A DNA stretch of 64,000 nt from Bin5 sp965218625 (GTDB lineage: Bacteria > Chloroflexota > Anaerolineae > Caldilineales > Caldilineaceae), in the NCBI GenBank assembly GCA_965218625.1, contig CBDCLG010000023.1, forward strand, positions 141,380-205,379, given 5' to 3'. The notes under the pieces are model-generated. The model was not told where the DNA came from and did not search any database. It saw nothing but the letters and a program-made list of their open reading frames with translations. The position numbers and the translations under genes are program-made. Numbering within the stretch: position 1 is the stretch's first letter; every line of letters begins with the position of its first letter. Below are positions 24,048 through 33,030 of this stretch, one piece after another.

Positions 24048-26126
24048 ATGGAAAAGACTCAAGAGCGGGTCGAAGACCTGCGCCATCTGATACTGCATCA
24101 CCAGCACCGATACTACGTTCTCGACGATCCTGAGATCAACGATGCCGAATTTGACGCGCTCTTGCGCGAGCTGCAATCGCTGGAAGAGGAGAACCCGGAA
24201 CTGTCCGACCCGAACAGCCCGACGGTGCGCGTCGGCGGCGCGGTCGCTGAGCGGTTCGAAAAGGTGGAGCACCAGGTACCCGTATTGAGCCTTGCCAACG
24301 CTTTCGGTGAGGAGGACCTTCGCAGGTGGCGTGAGCGGGTCGTGCGTCTGCTGCCGGAGGATGAGCAGGCGGACCTCGCATACGTCGTCGAGCCGAAGTT
24401 TGACGGCCTGACGGTGGTCCTCCACTACGAGGACGGCCGTTTTTCGCTGGGCGCGACGCGCGGGGACGGCGAAATTGGGGAGAATATCACGCCCAACCTG
24501 AGGACGGTGCATCAGCTGCCGTTGCAGATTCCTGTGGAGGGCCAGGCCGGGGGAGTCGCGGAAGCATCGCTTTCTGCACCGCGGCGTCTGATCCTGCGCG
24601 GAGAAGTCTACGTGGAGGAGGAGGCGTTTTCGGCGTTCAACCGGTCGCAGGAGGAGAAGGGGGAGCGTACCTACGCCAACCCGCGCAATTTCGCGGCCGG
24701 CTCGCTGCGCCTGCTCGACAGCAGTATCAGCGCCGGGCGGCCATTGAAGCTGTGGGCCTACCAGACTTTCTTGATTGAAGGGGGCGGCGATGCGCCGCAC
24801 TCGCATTGGGAGTCGCTCGATCGCTTGAGGGCTTACGGCTTCCCCGTCTGTGTCGCTTCGCGGCGGTTCAACGACGAGGAGTGGGAGGAACTGGTCCAAT
24901 TCGTCTCAGACTGGAATGAGCTCCGCGAGCGTCTGCCCTATGAGTTGGACGGCATGGTCGTCAAAGTGGATAGTCTCGACGACCAGGAGTTGTTGGGCTT
25001 CACCGGCAAGGATCCGCGCTGGGCAGTCGCCTTCAAGACGGGCGGTGAAGAGGCGACAACGAAACTCCTGGACATCGGTGTGAAGGTCGGGCGTACTGGT
25101 GCGATCACGCCGAACGCTGTCCTCGAACCCGTGCCCATCGGCGGCGTGACCGTCCAGGCCGCTACGTTACACAATGCCGATTACGTTGATGAGCTGGACA
25201 TTCGCATCGGCGACACGGTCCTGGTGAAGCGGGCCGGCGATGTCATTCCCAAAGTACTCCGCCCCCTGACCGAGCTGCGGGACGGAAGTGAAAAGCTTTG
25301 GAAGATGCCAGCAGACTGCCCTTCTTGCGGAGAATGCCTCGTGCGTCCGCCAGAGGAGGCGGCCACCTACTGCCTCAACAACGCCTGCCCGGACCAGCTC
25401 GTGCGCAAGGTCGAGTATTTTGTGTCCCGGGGCGCCATGGACATCGTCGGCTTCGGTACCAAACAGGCAGAGCTGTTTGTCGAAGAAGGCTATATCCTTA
25501 CCCTGGCCGACGTTTACCGACTGCCCTGGGAACAAATCGGAGAACTCGAAGGCTATGCCGAAAAACGGGTCGAAAACCTACGTCTGGGCGTGGAAGAAAG
25601 CAAGAGCAGAGGAGCGACTCGTCTTCTGACCGCGCTTGGAATCCGCTTTGTCGGCTCTGTGGTGGCCGAGCTGTTGATGGCAGAGTTCGACTCGCTCCAC
25701 GACCTGATGGAGGCGGACGTGGAGACGCTCGGCGAAATCGAAGGCGTCGGCCCCAAGATCGCCGAAGCCGTCGTTTCCTACTTCGCGTTGGAGCCGAATC
25801 GCGTACTTGTGAATTCGTTTGCCGAACTCGGAGTCGACCTGGCTGCCACGCACGGTTCACGCGCCGACGCGCCCGACGAGAAGACCTTCAAGGGCAAGAC
25901 GTTTGTAATTACCGGAACGTTGCCGACGATGAGCCGAAACGAAGCCAAGTCTTGCATCGAAGCGTGGGGCGGAAAAGTTACGGGCAGTGTCAGCAGCAAT
26001 ACCGATTTCCTTCTCGCCGGCGAGAAGGCGGGCAGCAAACTGACAAAGGCGCAGCAACTGGGAATCCGGATCCTGTCGGAACAGGAATTGCTGGCAAGCG
26101 GCTCACAGGTTGTGCAATCAACCTAG
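24048..26126 (+). CDS. ligA: NAD-dependent DNA ligase LigA
   Basis: A 692-residue NAD+-dependent DNA ligase, full length for the family. It seals nicks during replication and repair. Domains in order are Ia (residues 1-65, with HRYYVLDDPEI), the adenylation domain with Lys117 of PKFDG as the AMP-accepting residue, the OB fold, a four-Cys zinc finger (CPSCGECL ... YCLNNAC), helix-hairpin-helix repeats and a C-terminal BRCT domain (GKTFVITGTLPTMSR). The ATG at 24048 has no ribosome binding site and follows a TATCCT element by five bases, so a leaderless mRNA is possible. Neighbouring PolX suggests a repair-related stretch. Confidence 0.97.
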   Translation: MEKTQERVEDLRHLILHHQHRYYVLDDPEINDAEFDALLRELQSLEEENPELSDPNSPTVRVGGAVAERFEKVEHQVPVLSLANAFGEEDLRRWRERVVRLLPEDEQADLAYVVEPKFDGLTVVLHYEDGRFSLGATRGDGEIGENITPNLRTVHQLPLQIPVEGQAGGVAEASLSAPRRLILRGEVYVEEEAFSAFNRSQEEKGERTYANPRNFAAGSLRLLDSSISAGRPLKLWAYQTFLIEGGGDAPHSHWESLDRLRAYGFPVCVASRRFNDEEWEELVQFVSDWNELRERLPYELDGMVVKVDSLDDQELLGFTGKDPRWAVAFKTGGEEATTKLLDIGVKVGRTGAITPNAVLEPVPIGGVTVQAATLHNADYVDELDIRIGDTVLVKRAGDVIPKVLRPLTELRDGSEKLWKMPADCPSCGECLVRPPEEAATYCLNNACPDQLVRKVEYFVSRGAMDIVGFGTKQAELFVEEGYILTLADVYRLPWEQIGELEGYAEKRVENLRLGVEESKSRGATRLLTALGIRFVGSVVAELLMAEFDSLHDLMEADVETLGEIEGVGPKIAEAVVSYFALEPNRVLVNSFAELGVDLAATHGSRADAPDEKTFKGKTFVITGTLPTMSRNEAKSCIEAWGGKVTGSVSSNTDFLLAGEKAGSKLTKAQQLGIRILSEQELLASGSQVVQST

Positions 26127-26173
26127 TATGCCGGCCAAGTCGAGGCGAAGAACGCATACGCGACTATCGTAAG

Positions 26174-26202
26174 TGGCACTTTCGCGGCTCATTCGATAGA
26201 AT
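26174..26202 (+). promoter_or_regulatory. Candidate leaderless promoter for TPR-like gene
   Basis: TGGCAC (26174-26179) and TAGAAT (26197-26202) are 17 bases apart, and only five bases separate the -10 from the ATG at 26208. Transcription would begin at or next to the start codon. Confidence 0.4.
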
Positions 26203-26207
26203 TCAAG

Positions 26208-27008
26208 ATGCTGACAAACGAAACAGAATCGTCAGGAGAGCAACCGTCGGCCGGCGACCGGGCGTTGAACCCTCTTCAGCCGGATGCGGCGGTCCTGAAG
26301 TTGCTGCGGGAGGGCGCAGCCCTGGCCTCAGCGCATGATTTGCCCGCCGCGGCGAAATGGTACGCCAGCGCGGCGGACGCGGCCATCCAGCTGGATGACC
26401 GCGCCGGATTCGGGCGGGCCATGGCGCAACTGGCCGCATTGGAGGAGTCCCGGGGCTCGATCGACCGCGCGTTCGCCTGCAATCAGAAGGCCCAGGAGAC
26501 TTTCCTCGCTATCGGCGATGGAGCAGGGCTGGTGCAGGCCTTCCGTGTTGACGGATTCCTGCACGTGCGGATGGAAGATTTCGCGGCCGCAGCGGCTTCT
26601 TTCGCCAAGGCGATGTCTCTTGCTCTTCAGCGCGACGCAGGCATGGTGTTGGCGACCCTCGATCAGATCGTACCTGTCGTCCGGCACCTGATCGATTCCG
26701 ACCGGTTGCCCGCCCTGTTGCCACTGGGCGCCGCTCTGAAGAAGGCAGTAGAAAGCGCTGAGCCTACCCAGTTGCCGAATATGCAAGACTTTTCCGAGTT
26801 GACGACGACCGTGGGGGACTTGCTCGCCCCCCTGGGGGTGATCGCCGAGGAGCAATTCCTCACAGCTGCGAAACGGCGAGAGCTTGCGGCCCGCGCCACA
26901 CACCAAGCCTGGCTTGTCGACGCGCTGACAAGGAAACGCTGGGGTCTGGCCGAGCTAGTGAAGGAAACGTTGCAAACCAAACTGAACTTTCACGAAAACC
27001 TGGACTGA
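26208..27008 (+). CDS. TPR-like helical protein, unknown function
   Basis: A 266-residue, probably cytoplasmic, helical protein. Residues 25-150 show alternating helices with the Ala/Gly/Tyr spacing of tetratricopeptide repeats (for example LPAAAKWYASAADAAIQLDD and FAAAAASFAKAMSLALQRD). The C-terminal part is less regular. There are no catalytic motifs. It precedes the CpXC-domain gene by five bases (TGA, then CAGTC, then ATG), so the two are cotranscribed and probably work together. The candidate promoter just upstream has the -10 five bases from ATG, consistent with a leaderless transcript. Confidence 0.65.
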   Translation: MLTNETESSGEQPSAGDRALNPLQPDAAVLKLLREGAALASAHDLPAAAKWYASAADAAIQLDDRAGFGRAMAQLAALEESRGSIDRAFACNQKAQETFLAIGDGAGLVQAFRVDGFLHVRMEDFAAAAASFAKAMSLALQRDAGMVLATLDQIVPVVRHLIDSDRLPALLPLGAALKKAVESAEPTQLPNMQDFSELTTTVGDLLAPLGVIAEEQFLTAAKRRELAARATHQAWLVDALTRKRWGLAELVKETLQTKLNFHENLD

Positions 27009-27013
27009 CAGTC

Positions 27014-28588
27014 ATGACTGAAATCTGGACACCCGGCAGCCCGCCGCCTTCTCAACCGTCTGGTGGCATTGAACTCCCCAAGGGGTTTTCGACCTCGCGT
27101 CGCCAAGAAGAGGAACAGCCGGAATCGACAACCGAAGACCAACCCCCTGAACAGCCCGCTGCCCAGGAAGAGGAGGCGCCTGCGCCTGACGGCGCGCAGG
27201 AAGCTGAGCGATCGCAGCAGCCCGAATTGGACCTGTTGTTTCCGCCTGCCGGCGTGCAGGTGACTTGCCCCGGCTGCGGCGTCGCCTACACGGCAGCGGT
27301 CTTCACTATCGTCGATTTCGGCGCCAACCCGGAGCTCAAGCCGATGGTCCTTGGCGGCCAGATCAATACGGCAGTTTGCAATGCCTGCGGCGCCGGAGGA
27401 CCACTCAGCGTGCCCTTGATGGTCCACGAGCCCGAGCATGAGTTTTTGGGCGTTGTCATTCCCGGCCAGGCGCGAATAGACGACATGCAGCTGCAGAAGA
27501 CCATCGGCGACATGAGCCAGGCCCTGATGGGACGACTGCCCTCCGACCAGCGCCGCGGCTATATGTTTCAGCCGCAGCAGTTCTTCGAATGGGACTCGCT
27601 GATGGAGAAGTTGTGGGGATTTGAAGGCGTAACGCCGGAGATGCTTCGCCGCCGCCGCGAGCAGTCCGAACTGATCGGGAGTCTCATTCGCCTGGGCAGC
27701 GACCAGTCGGCCATGCAGCTGGTCGTAGAACGCAACAAGGGTCTGGTAGATTCGAGCTTTTTCGTCCTCTTGAGCCAGGTAATCAATGCTCTTTCCGCCG
27801 AAGGCCAGTCGGAGCAGCTTGAGGCCATTTTGAACCTGCGCAAGTCTTTGATGGAGACAACCGATGCCGGCAAGGATCTCAAAGCGCTCGAAGAGCGGGT
27901 CCAGGATGCGTTGGACAAAATCGGGCCGGGAACGACCCGCGACGAGTTGCTTTCGCTTCTCATGGACTACTGGCTTGAGGGAGAGAGCGGCGAGGCCATT
28001 GCTTCCGCCGTCCTCAGCGCCGCAGCCCAGCTGACAGACTACCGGTTTCTGCTCGGTCTGGCCGACCGCCTCGAACACGCCGACGATCCCGAAGAACGTT
28101 CCGCCCTGATTGCGATTCGAGAACGCGTCGTCGAAATCGGCGAGCAGCGCAGCCAGAGCCAGCAGGCGGCCGCGCAACAGGTGCAGGCCGTTCTGCAGAA
28201 GGTCCTTCAAGCCCCCGACACGGACGCGGCCCTGCAGGAAAATGCAGACCAGATTGATGAGATGTTTCTCGCAGTTCTGGCGTCGAACATTCAGCAGGCC
28301 GAGCAGAGCAGGGCCGCCTTTGCCGTGCAAAGACTGCGCGTGATCTACCAGAAGGCGCTCGCGATTGTCGAAGAGAGGCTGCCTCCCGAACTGAGACTTC
28401 TCAACCGCCTGCTCGCCGCGCCCAATGAAGGCGCACTGCGCCGCCTCCTGCAGGAGAACCGCGCCGATCTATCGCAGGAGTTCGTCGACGCCCTGAAGTC
28501 CCTGGAAGAACGTTTCAGCGGCGAAGGAAACAACGCGCTGGCAAACCGAGTCAAGAGCATTCGCGGGCAGGTCGCGCTACTGCTCTAA
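27014..28588 (+). CDS. CpXC-domain protein
   Basis: A 524-residue protein. After an acidic, Gln/Pro-rich N-terminal tail of about 75 residues comes a CpXC domain with two zinc-knuckle pairs (TCPGCGVAY and CNACGAGG), a fold thought to bind metal or nucleic acid. The remaining 350 residues are helical with heptad-like Leu/Gln patterns (QLEAILNLRKSL, QQAAAQQVQAVLQKVLQ) and may be coiled coil or TPR-like. It is coupled to the preceding TPR-like gene. The biochemical role is unknown; the family is named only from its cysteine pattern. Confidence 0.75.
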   Translation: MTEIWTPGSPPPSQPSGGIELPKGFSTSRRQEEEQPESTTEDQPPEQPAAQEEEAPAPDGAQEAERSQQPELDLLFPPAGVQVTCPGCGVAYTAAVFTIVDFGANPELKPMVLGGQINTAVCNACGAGGPLSVPLMVHEPEHEFLGVVIPGQARIDDMQLQKTIGDMSQALMGRLPSDQRRGYMFQPQQFFEWDSLMEKLWGFEGVTPEMLRRRREQSELIGSLIRLGSDQSAMQLVVERNKGLVDSSFFVLLSQVINALSAEGQSEQLEAILNLRKSLMETTDAGKDLKALEERVQDALDKIGPGTTRDELLSLLMDYWLEGESGEAIASAVLSAAAQLTDYRFLLGLADRLEHADDPEERSALIAIRERVVEIGEQRSQSQQAAAQQVQAVLQKVLQAPDTDAALQENADQIDEMFLAVLASNIQQAEQSRAAFAVQRLRVIYQKALAIVEERLPPELRLLNRLLAAPNEGALRRLLQENRADLSQEFVDALKSLEERFSGEGNNALANRVKSIRGQVALLL

Positions 28589-28636
28589 ACAACCAATCCC
28601 GGCTTCCCAGGCAAGTCGCACCGGCCAACAAAGCTA

Positions 28637-29887
28637 ATGACTGACTCCAAGAATGTCGCAGCCGAGCTTGTAACCTCCGGCACCGAAATTCTCCTCGGCG
28701 ATATCGTCGACACGAATGCAGCCTGGATCGCCCAGCAGCTGCGTGAAATCGGCGTCAATCTCTACTACAAGACAACCGTAGGCGATAACGAACCGCGCCT
28801 TCGAGGGGTGCTGGAGACAGCCCTGGCCCGCAGCGATGTGGTCCTCATTACCGGCGGACTAGGGCCGACAGCCGACGACATCACCCGCGATGCTATCGCA
28901 AACGCGACCGGCTGTCGGCTCGAGCGTCACCCGGACATCGAAGCCGGTTTACGCGAACGGTTCGCGCGCTGGGGCTATCGCCAGATGAGCGAGAACAACC
29001 TGCGCCAGGCCCTGATACCTGAGTCGGCGACAGTGCTCGAAAACCCGGTCGGCACGGCGCCGGGATTCGTCACCGCTGACCGCCGCCACGGGCGAGAAGG
29101 CAAGGTCATCGCCATGCCGGGCGTTCCCCGCGAAATGAAGCGGATGATGAATGATCTCGTGCTGCCCTTACTGCGCGAGTTGACAGGCGGTGTAGGCGTC
29201 ATTCGCCGCCGCATTCTGCGGACCGTAGGCATCGGTGAAAGCAATTTGGATGCCGAATTGGGCGACCTGATGAACAGCGCCAATCCGACAATGGGCCTCG
29301 CCGCACATCTCGGGCAGGCCGACGTCCGCATCGCGGCGCGGGCCGAAACCGTAAGCGACGCCGAACAGATGCTGGACGAAATGGAAGAGCGCGTGCGCGC
29401 AGTAATCGGCGAGTATGTCTACAGCACGACTCCCGAAGAAACAGTCGAATCGGTGCTGGCGCAGCTGCTCGTCCAAGCCGGGGCGCAGGTCGCACTGCTG
29501 GAGACGATGACCGGCGGCGCCATCGCCGAGCGCATGCGAAACGGGGCCGGCCCGGAGGAGACCCGCATTTGCGCGGTCGATGAGCCGTCCCAGGAGACAA
29601 GGAGGCTGCTCGAGAGGCCGCCGCACGGCGATGTGGCCAGAGAGCTGGCCCTACACTTGCGTGACGAATTCGGGGCCTCTCACGGCCTGGCCGTGGTCAC
29701 CAGCGGCCGCCCCGAAGAATCTTTCCATTCCAACCAGGGGGGCGAGACCTGGATCGGCTGCGCCGGCCCGAATCGCACCGAGGTCGTGCGCTTCCCCTTC
29801 GGCGGCGCAGACCGCCTGACCAATGCGTGGGTTGGCAACAGGGCGATGGACCTGCTCCGCCGCATCTTGCTTGACATTGATGTGTGA
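28637..29887 (+). CDS. CinA-family protein with altered C-terminal amidase
   Basis: A 416-residue CinA-like protein. The N-terminal COG1058/MoCF domain is well kept: SGTEILLGDIVDTNAAW, TGGLGPTADDITRDA and AMPGVPREMKRMM; in characterised members it hydrolyses ADP-ribose. The C-terminal domain (from about residue 265) corresponds to the nicotinamide mononucleotide deamidase, but the usual E-S-C-T-G-G is LETMTGG, with the catalytic Ser changed to Thr and no lysine in the expected following segment. Amidase activity is therefore doubtful. Length is close to the 410-430 of normal CinA. It sits between the CpXC gene and the LCP gene on the same strand. Confidence 0.85.
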   Translation: MTDSKNVAAELVTSGTEILLGDIVDTNAAWIAQQLREIGVNLYYKTTVGDNEPRLRGVLETALARSDVVLITGGLGPTADDITRDAIANATGCRLERHPDIEAGLRERFARWGYRQMSENNLRQALIPESATVLENPVGTAPGFVTADRRHGREGKVIAMPGVPREMKRMMNDLVLPLLRELTGGVGVIRRRILRTVGIGESNLDAELGDLMNSANPTMGLAAHLGQADVRIAARAETVSDAEQMLDEMEERVRAVIGEYVYSTTPEETVESVLAQLLVQAGAQVALLETMTGGAIAERMRNGAGPEETRICAVDEPSQETRRLLERPPHGDVARELALHLRDEFGASHGLAVVTSGRPEESFHSNQGGETWIGCAGPNRTEVVRFPFGGADRLTNAWVGNRAMDLLRRILLDIDV

Positions 29888-30038
29888 CAAGCGGGCTGCT
29901 CTCAAGTAGAGCCAGGAGCAAGGAGGAGCAAGACCCGGTCGGCCTTCCCACTCCTCACTTCTCCTCATTTCTCTGCCCCCATTCCAGCTGTACGGGTGCA
30001 CGGGCGCGGGATTTTCTTTCCGACCTGCGTCTCTGAGG

Positions 30039-30044
30039 TACACT
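30039..30044 (+). promoter_or_regulatory. Candidate leaderless -10 element of LCP gene
   Basis: TACACT ends six bases before ATG 30051, placing a start of transcription at the start codon. The -35 region (around TTTCCG, 30017-30022) is weak. Confidence 0.3.
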
Positions 30045-30050
30045 TCGGAT

Positions 30051-31391
30051 ATGAACATCAGGCGTAATCTCCCGGTACCACCCCGGTTTTCGCGCAAAGC
30101 ACCGCGTCGCGGGCTGCCCGCCTTCGTCCGACCCTACCTGCTGTTGATCTTCGGCAGCGCCATCCTGCTCAGCTTCGTCGTGGTCAGCTCAGACGTGACG
30201 GGCGGCGAGAACGGGACGGTCGAGGTCGCGCATTCGGAGGATATCCTTGCGGACAAAGCGCCTGAACAGCCGTCCGACCGGTTCCCTGGACGGCAGTCGA
30301 TCCAAGGGCCGCAGGTACAGAAACCGGTGCAGCGGCCGCAAGTAGAGATCGAAGTCGAGCCCACCCCTACAGCCACGGCAACTGGGACGCCAGCGCCAAC
30401 GGCAACGGCAACGCCTGTGCCAACGGCCACGAACACGCCGCAGCCGACGCCGAAGGTCGCCGACCTGGGTGCGACGACAACTGTCCTGATACTGGGCAGC
30501 GACAGGAGGCCGGACCAGCCCAACTGGCGCACAGACGTCATCATGCTGATGTTGTTGAATCCGGAGCTTGGCGAGGCGGCGGTTATCTCCTTCCCGCGCG
30601 ACATGTACGTCGACAACATTCCCGGTCACCTACCCAACCGCATCAATGTCGTCGACTATCTGGGCGAGATGGACGCGCCGGGCGGCGGCGGTCCTGCGTT
30701 GCTGATCTCGATCCTGGAGCAGCGGCTCAACATCGAGATTGATCACTATGTGCGCTTCCAGTTTGACGGCTTCACGAAGCTGATCGACGAGCTGGGGGGG
30801 CTCAGGATTTATGTCGACTGTTACCTGTACGAGTACTACCCGGAGGAAGGCATCTATCTGAATCTGCCTCCGGGGGAACATTTGCTGAGCGGGCGGCAGG
30901 CGCTCAGTTATGTGCGCAGCCGCCGTTCGGGCGGCGGGGACCTGGAGCGTGCCCGCCGGCAGCAGCGAGTCGTGTGGGCGCTTCGCAAGCAGTTTTCGGA
31001 CCTCAACTGGAACATGGTCCTCCAGGGCGTAAGGCTGTACGAGACAATGCGCTATTCGGTTGACACCGACGTGGGAATATTGGACGCTCTCAAGTACGCC
31101 CGTTTCGGCCTGTCTCTGAATGAGACAAACGTGAAGGGGATGGTGCTGGGAGAGCCGGCGTTGACGCCGGCCGTACGCCAGGATATGTACGTCTTCCTGG
31201 TGGACTGGATCTATGTCTCCACCGAAATCCGGCGCGTCTTCGACCGGCCGCCTCTGATCGACACCAATACTGCGCTCAGTCCCAACCGGCCAAAACCCGC
31301 TGACGACGGCGGCGAAGATGGAGTAACCCGGCCCGAATGCCCTTCAGCAAGCTTGCTTTTCCCCGGACAGCGCTCCCTGTCCGCCAGATAG
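30051..31391 (+). CDS. LytR-CpsA-Psr (LCP) family cell-envelope protein
   Basis: A 446-residue single-pass membrane protein (helix at about residues 32-48, AFVRPYLLLIFGSAILLSF) with an extracytoplasmic LCP domain. A Thr/Pro/Ala-rich linker (residues 100-140) precedes it. The domain shows VLILGSDRR, TDVIMLM, ISFPRDMYVD, the Arg-bearing LPNRINVVDYLG and the closing SYVRSRRSGGGDLERARRQQ. LCP proteins transfer undecaprenyl-linked glycopolymers to the cell wall or related acceptors. The DUF368 protein and the GT-C-like protein elsewhere in the window belong to the same lipid-carrier chemistry. No ribosome binding site precedes the ATG. Confidence 0.9.
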   Translation: MNIRRNLPVPPRFSRKAPRRGLPAFVRPYLLLIFGSAILLSFVVVSSDVTGGENGTVEVAHSEDILADKAPEQPSDRFPGRQSIQGPQVQKPVQRPQVEIEVEPTPTATATGTPAPTATATPVPTATNTPQPTPKVADLGATTTVLILGSDRRPDQPNWRTDVIMLMLLNPELGEAAVISFPRDMYVDNIPGHLPNRINVVDYLGEMDAPGGGGPALLISILEQRLNIEIDHYVRFQFDGFTKLIDELGGLRIYVDCYLYEYYPEEGIYLNLPPGEHLLSGRQALSYVRSRRSGGGDLERARRQQRVVWALRKQFSDLNWNMVLQGVRLYETMRYSVDTDVGILDALKYARFGLSLNETNVKGMVLGEPALTPAVRQDMYVFLVDWIYVSTEIRRVFDRPPLIDTNTALSPNRPKPADDGGEDGVTRPECPSASLLFPGQRSLSAR

Positions 31392-31407
31392 CACCCGCAA
31401 TCGCGAC

Positions 31408-32040
31408 TCACTGCTTCTGTAGAAGAAACCAGCGGGAACGCCGCGCGTTGTGGGTGGAAGGGACGCCGATTTCCTCGGCCAGAACCGACATTGCATCCCC
31501 AAACAGTACCGCCACCTCGCCCTCGTACATGCCGCGCGCGCCGGGCCCTTCAGAAGCCTCCCGATCGAAGACATACAGGTGATAGTGTGCCCCCGAGGCC
31601 AGCGCGCGGCAGATGCCCTCGGCGTAGGCAGGCCGGTCCGCGTCCGGCAGGCTGTGGAGGCAGCCGATATCGAGCGCGTAGACGGCCTCCGGATGGCCGA
31701 CGGGCAGGCGCCCGACATCTGCCTGAACGAATGCGGCGCTTCCGCCGGGAGGAATTAGCGCGTCTTCTCCGTGCGCAAGCAGCCGATTGTGCGCAAGCCG
31801 CAACGCCTGCCCCGACAGTTCGAACCCGACGGCGCGCAGGCCCTGGCGCGCCAGAAAGAGCGTGTTCAAGCCGGTGCCGCAGCCGATATCAAGCGCAAAC
31901 GCGCCGCGAAAGGGAGGGCTCCGTTCCTTCCAGAAACTCTGCACCTCCGGGGGCGTGATGCCGGTGTCCCAGGGCGTCTGCCCGCTGCGGTAGCGTGCAT
32001 CCCAGTGGGCGCGAAGTTCGCTCTCTTCTTGTCGTGTCAT
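31408..32040 (-). CDS. Class I SAM-dependent methyltransferase
   Basis: A 210-residue cytoplasmic methyltransferase. Motif I is ALDIGCGTGLNTLFLARQG, followed by the acidic GFELSGQALRLAHNR (SAM ribose binding) and ALDIGCLHSLPDADR (motif II/post-I region). The N-terminal HWDARYRSGQTPWDTG resembles the thiopurine/tellurite-resistance TehB-like group. It ends 17 bases from the converging LCP gene. The substrate is unknown. Confidence 0.88.
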   Translation of the reverse strand: MTRQEESELRAHWDARYRSGQTPWDTGITPPEVQSFWKERSPPFRGAFALDIGCGTGLNTLFLARQGLRAVGFELSGQALRLAHNRLLAHGEDALIPPGGSAAFVQADVGRLPVGHPEAVYALDIGCLHSLPDADRPAYAEGICRALASGAHYHLYVFDREASEGPGARGMYEGEVAVLFGDAMSVLAEEIGVPSTHNARRSRWFLLQKQ

Positions 32041-32088
32041 CGGTCATCTCGACACAAGCGGGAGGGCAGGGTCTCGACGATAAGGAGG

Positions 32089-32970
32089 TCAGGGGGCGCC
32101 GGCGCCACCGCGGCCGGAATCCTCACTTTGCTCCTGTGCATAGTCGCGGGCCTCTTCGAAGCTGTCAAAGTCCTCTGTGATGAACTCGATAATCCGCTCT
32201 GCCAGGGTCACTGGAGCCTCAATCATAGGGCTGTGGCCGACGCCGCGCAGGACCTCGAGATTTGCCGCCCCGGGGATCGACAGCAGAGAGAGCGTCGCGG
32301 CCTCCTTGTCGACGATAATGTCATCGCTGCCCTGCACAACCAGAGTCGGCAAGGTGAGCCCCCCGGCCTCTTCCTGGCGATTCCAGCGCGTCAACGCCTC
32401 GGCAACCGCCGTAAACGCAGCCGGCGCCATCCCCGCCGCGTCTTCAACAACCAATTCAAAGAAGGTTTCGAATTCCGCCGGACTCATTGTCGGGGGCGGA
32501 GCTGCAGGCATGAGCGAGGCAAGCGCCCGCCGCAACAGCGCACGGTCCTCCCGCATCTGCGCCAGCAATTGTAGACCTTCAAGCGGCGTAAACGACCCCT
32601 CAACCGGAACGCTGTCGACGAGAATCAGACTATGCAGCCTCTCCCTATGACGCAAGGCGAACTCGATCGCAATGGCGCCCCCGCTGCCATGTCCGACCAG
32701 GTCGAACTCTGTCAGGGCAAGCGCATCGACGAATTCGGCGACATCGGCTGCCTGCTCCTCGATCTCGTAGCCGCTTTCCGAATGGCTACTCTGACCGCAT
32801 CCGCGCAGATCGGGCGCGACCGCGAGTATCGAGTCCGGCAATATGTCGCAGAAAGGCTGCCACCAGCGGCTTGACGCATGCGAGCCATGCAGCAGGAGCA
32901 AGGGAACGCCGTCAGCGTCGCCCGACTTGCGGTAATGAAAATCTAAGCGTTGTGTTTGAATGGCTGGCAT
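32089..32970 (-). CDS. Alpha/beta hydrolase
   Basis: A 293-residue serine hydrolase of the alpha/beta fold. The oxyanion-hole motif LLLHGSH and the DLRGCGQS strand precede the nucleophile elbow GHGSGG, with Ser96. A catalytic Asp (QGSDDIIVD) and His (GVGHSPMIE) follow in the expected places. It could be an esterase, C-C hydrolase or haloperoxidase-like enzyme; the substrate is not decidable. No ribosome binding site precedes ATG 32970; instead a TATGACTATGCGAAA element lies nine bases upstream, suggesting a very short leader. It is 48 bases upstream of the methyltransferase gene. Confidence 0.88.
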   Translation of the reverse strand: MPAIQTQRLDFHYRKSGDADGVPLLLLHGSHASSRWWQPFCDILPDSILAVAPDLRGCGQSSHSESGYEIEEQAADVAEFVDALALTEFDLVGHGSGGAIAIEFALRHRERLHSLILVDSVPVEGSFTPLEGLQLLAQMREDRALLRRALASLMPAAPPPTMSPAEFETFFELVVEDAAGMAPAAFTAVAEALTRWNRQEEAGGLTLPTLVVQGSDDIIVDKEAATLSLLSIPGAANLEVLRGVGHSPMIEAPVTLAERIIEFITEDFDSFEEARDYAQEQSEDSGRGGAGAP

Positions 32971-32979
32971 TGGCGCCTA

Positions 32980-32994
32980 TTTCGCATAGTCATA
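32980..32994 (-). promoter_or_regulatory. TATGACTATGCGAAA motif upstream of hydrolase
   Basis: Near-identical to the copy at 35863-35849 (one base different over 15). It reads leftward and ends nine bases before the hydrolase ATG. Possible -10 promoter element. Confidence 0.45.
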
Positions 32995-33030
32995 CTAAAC
33001 ATCCAACTTCACATACAACCCACACTAACC

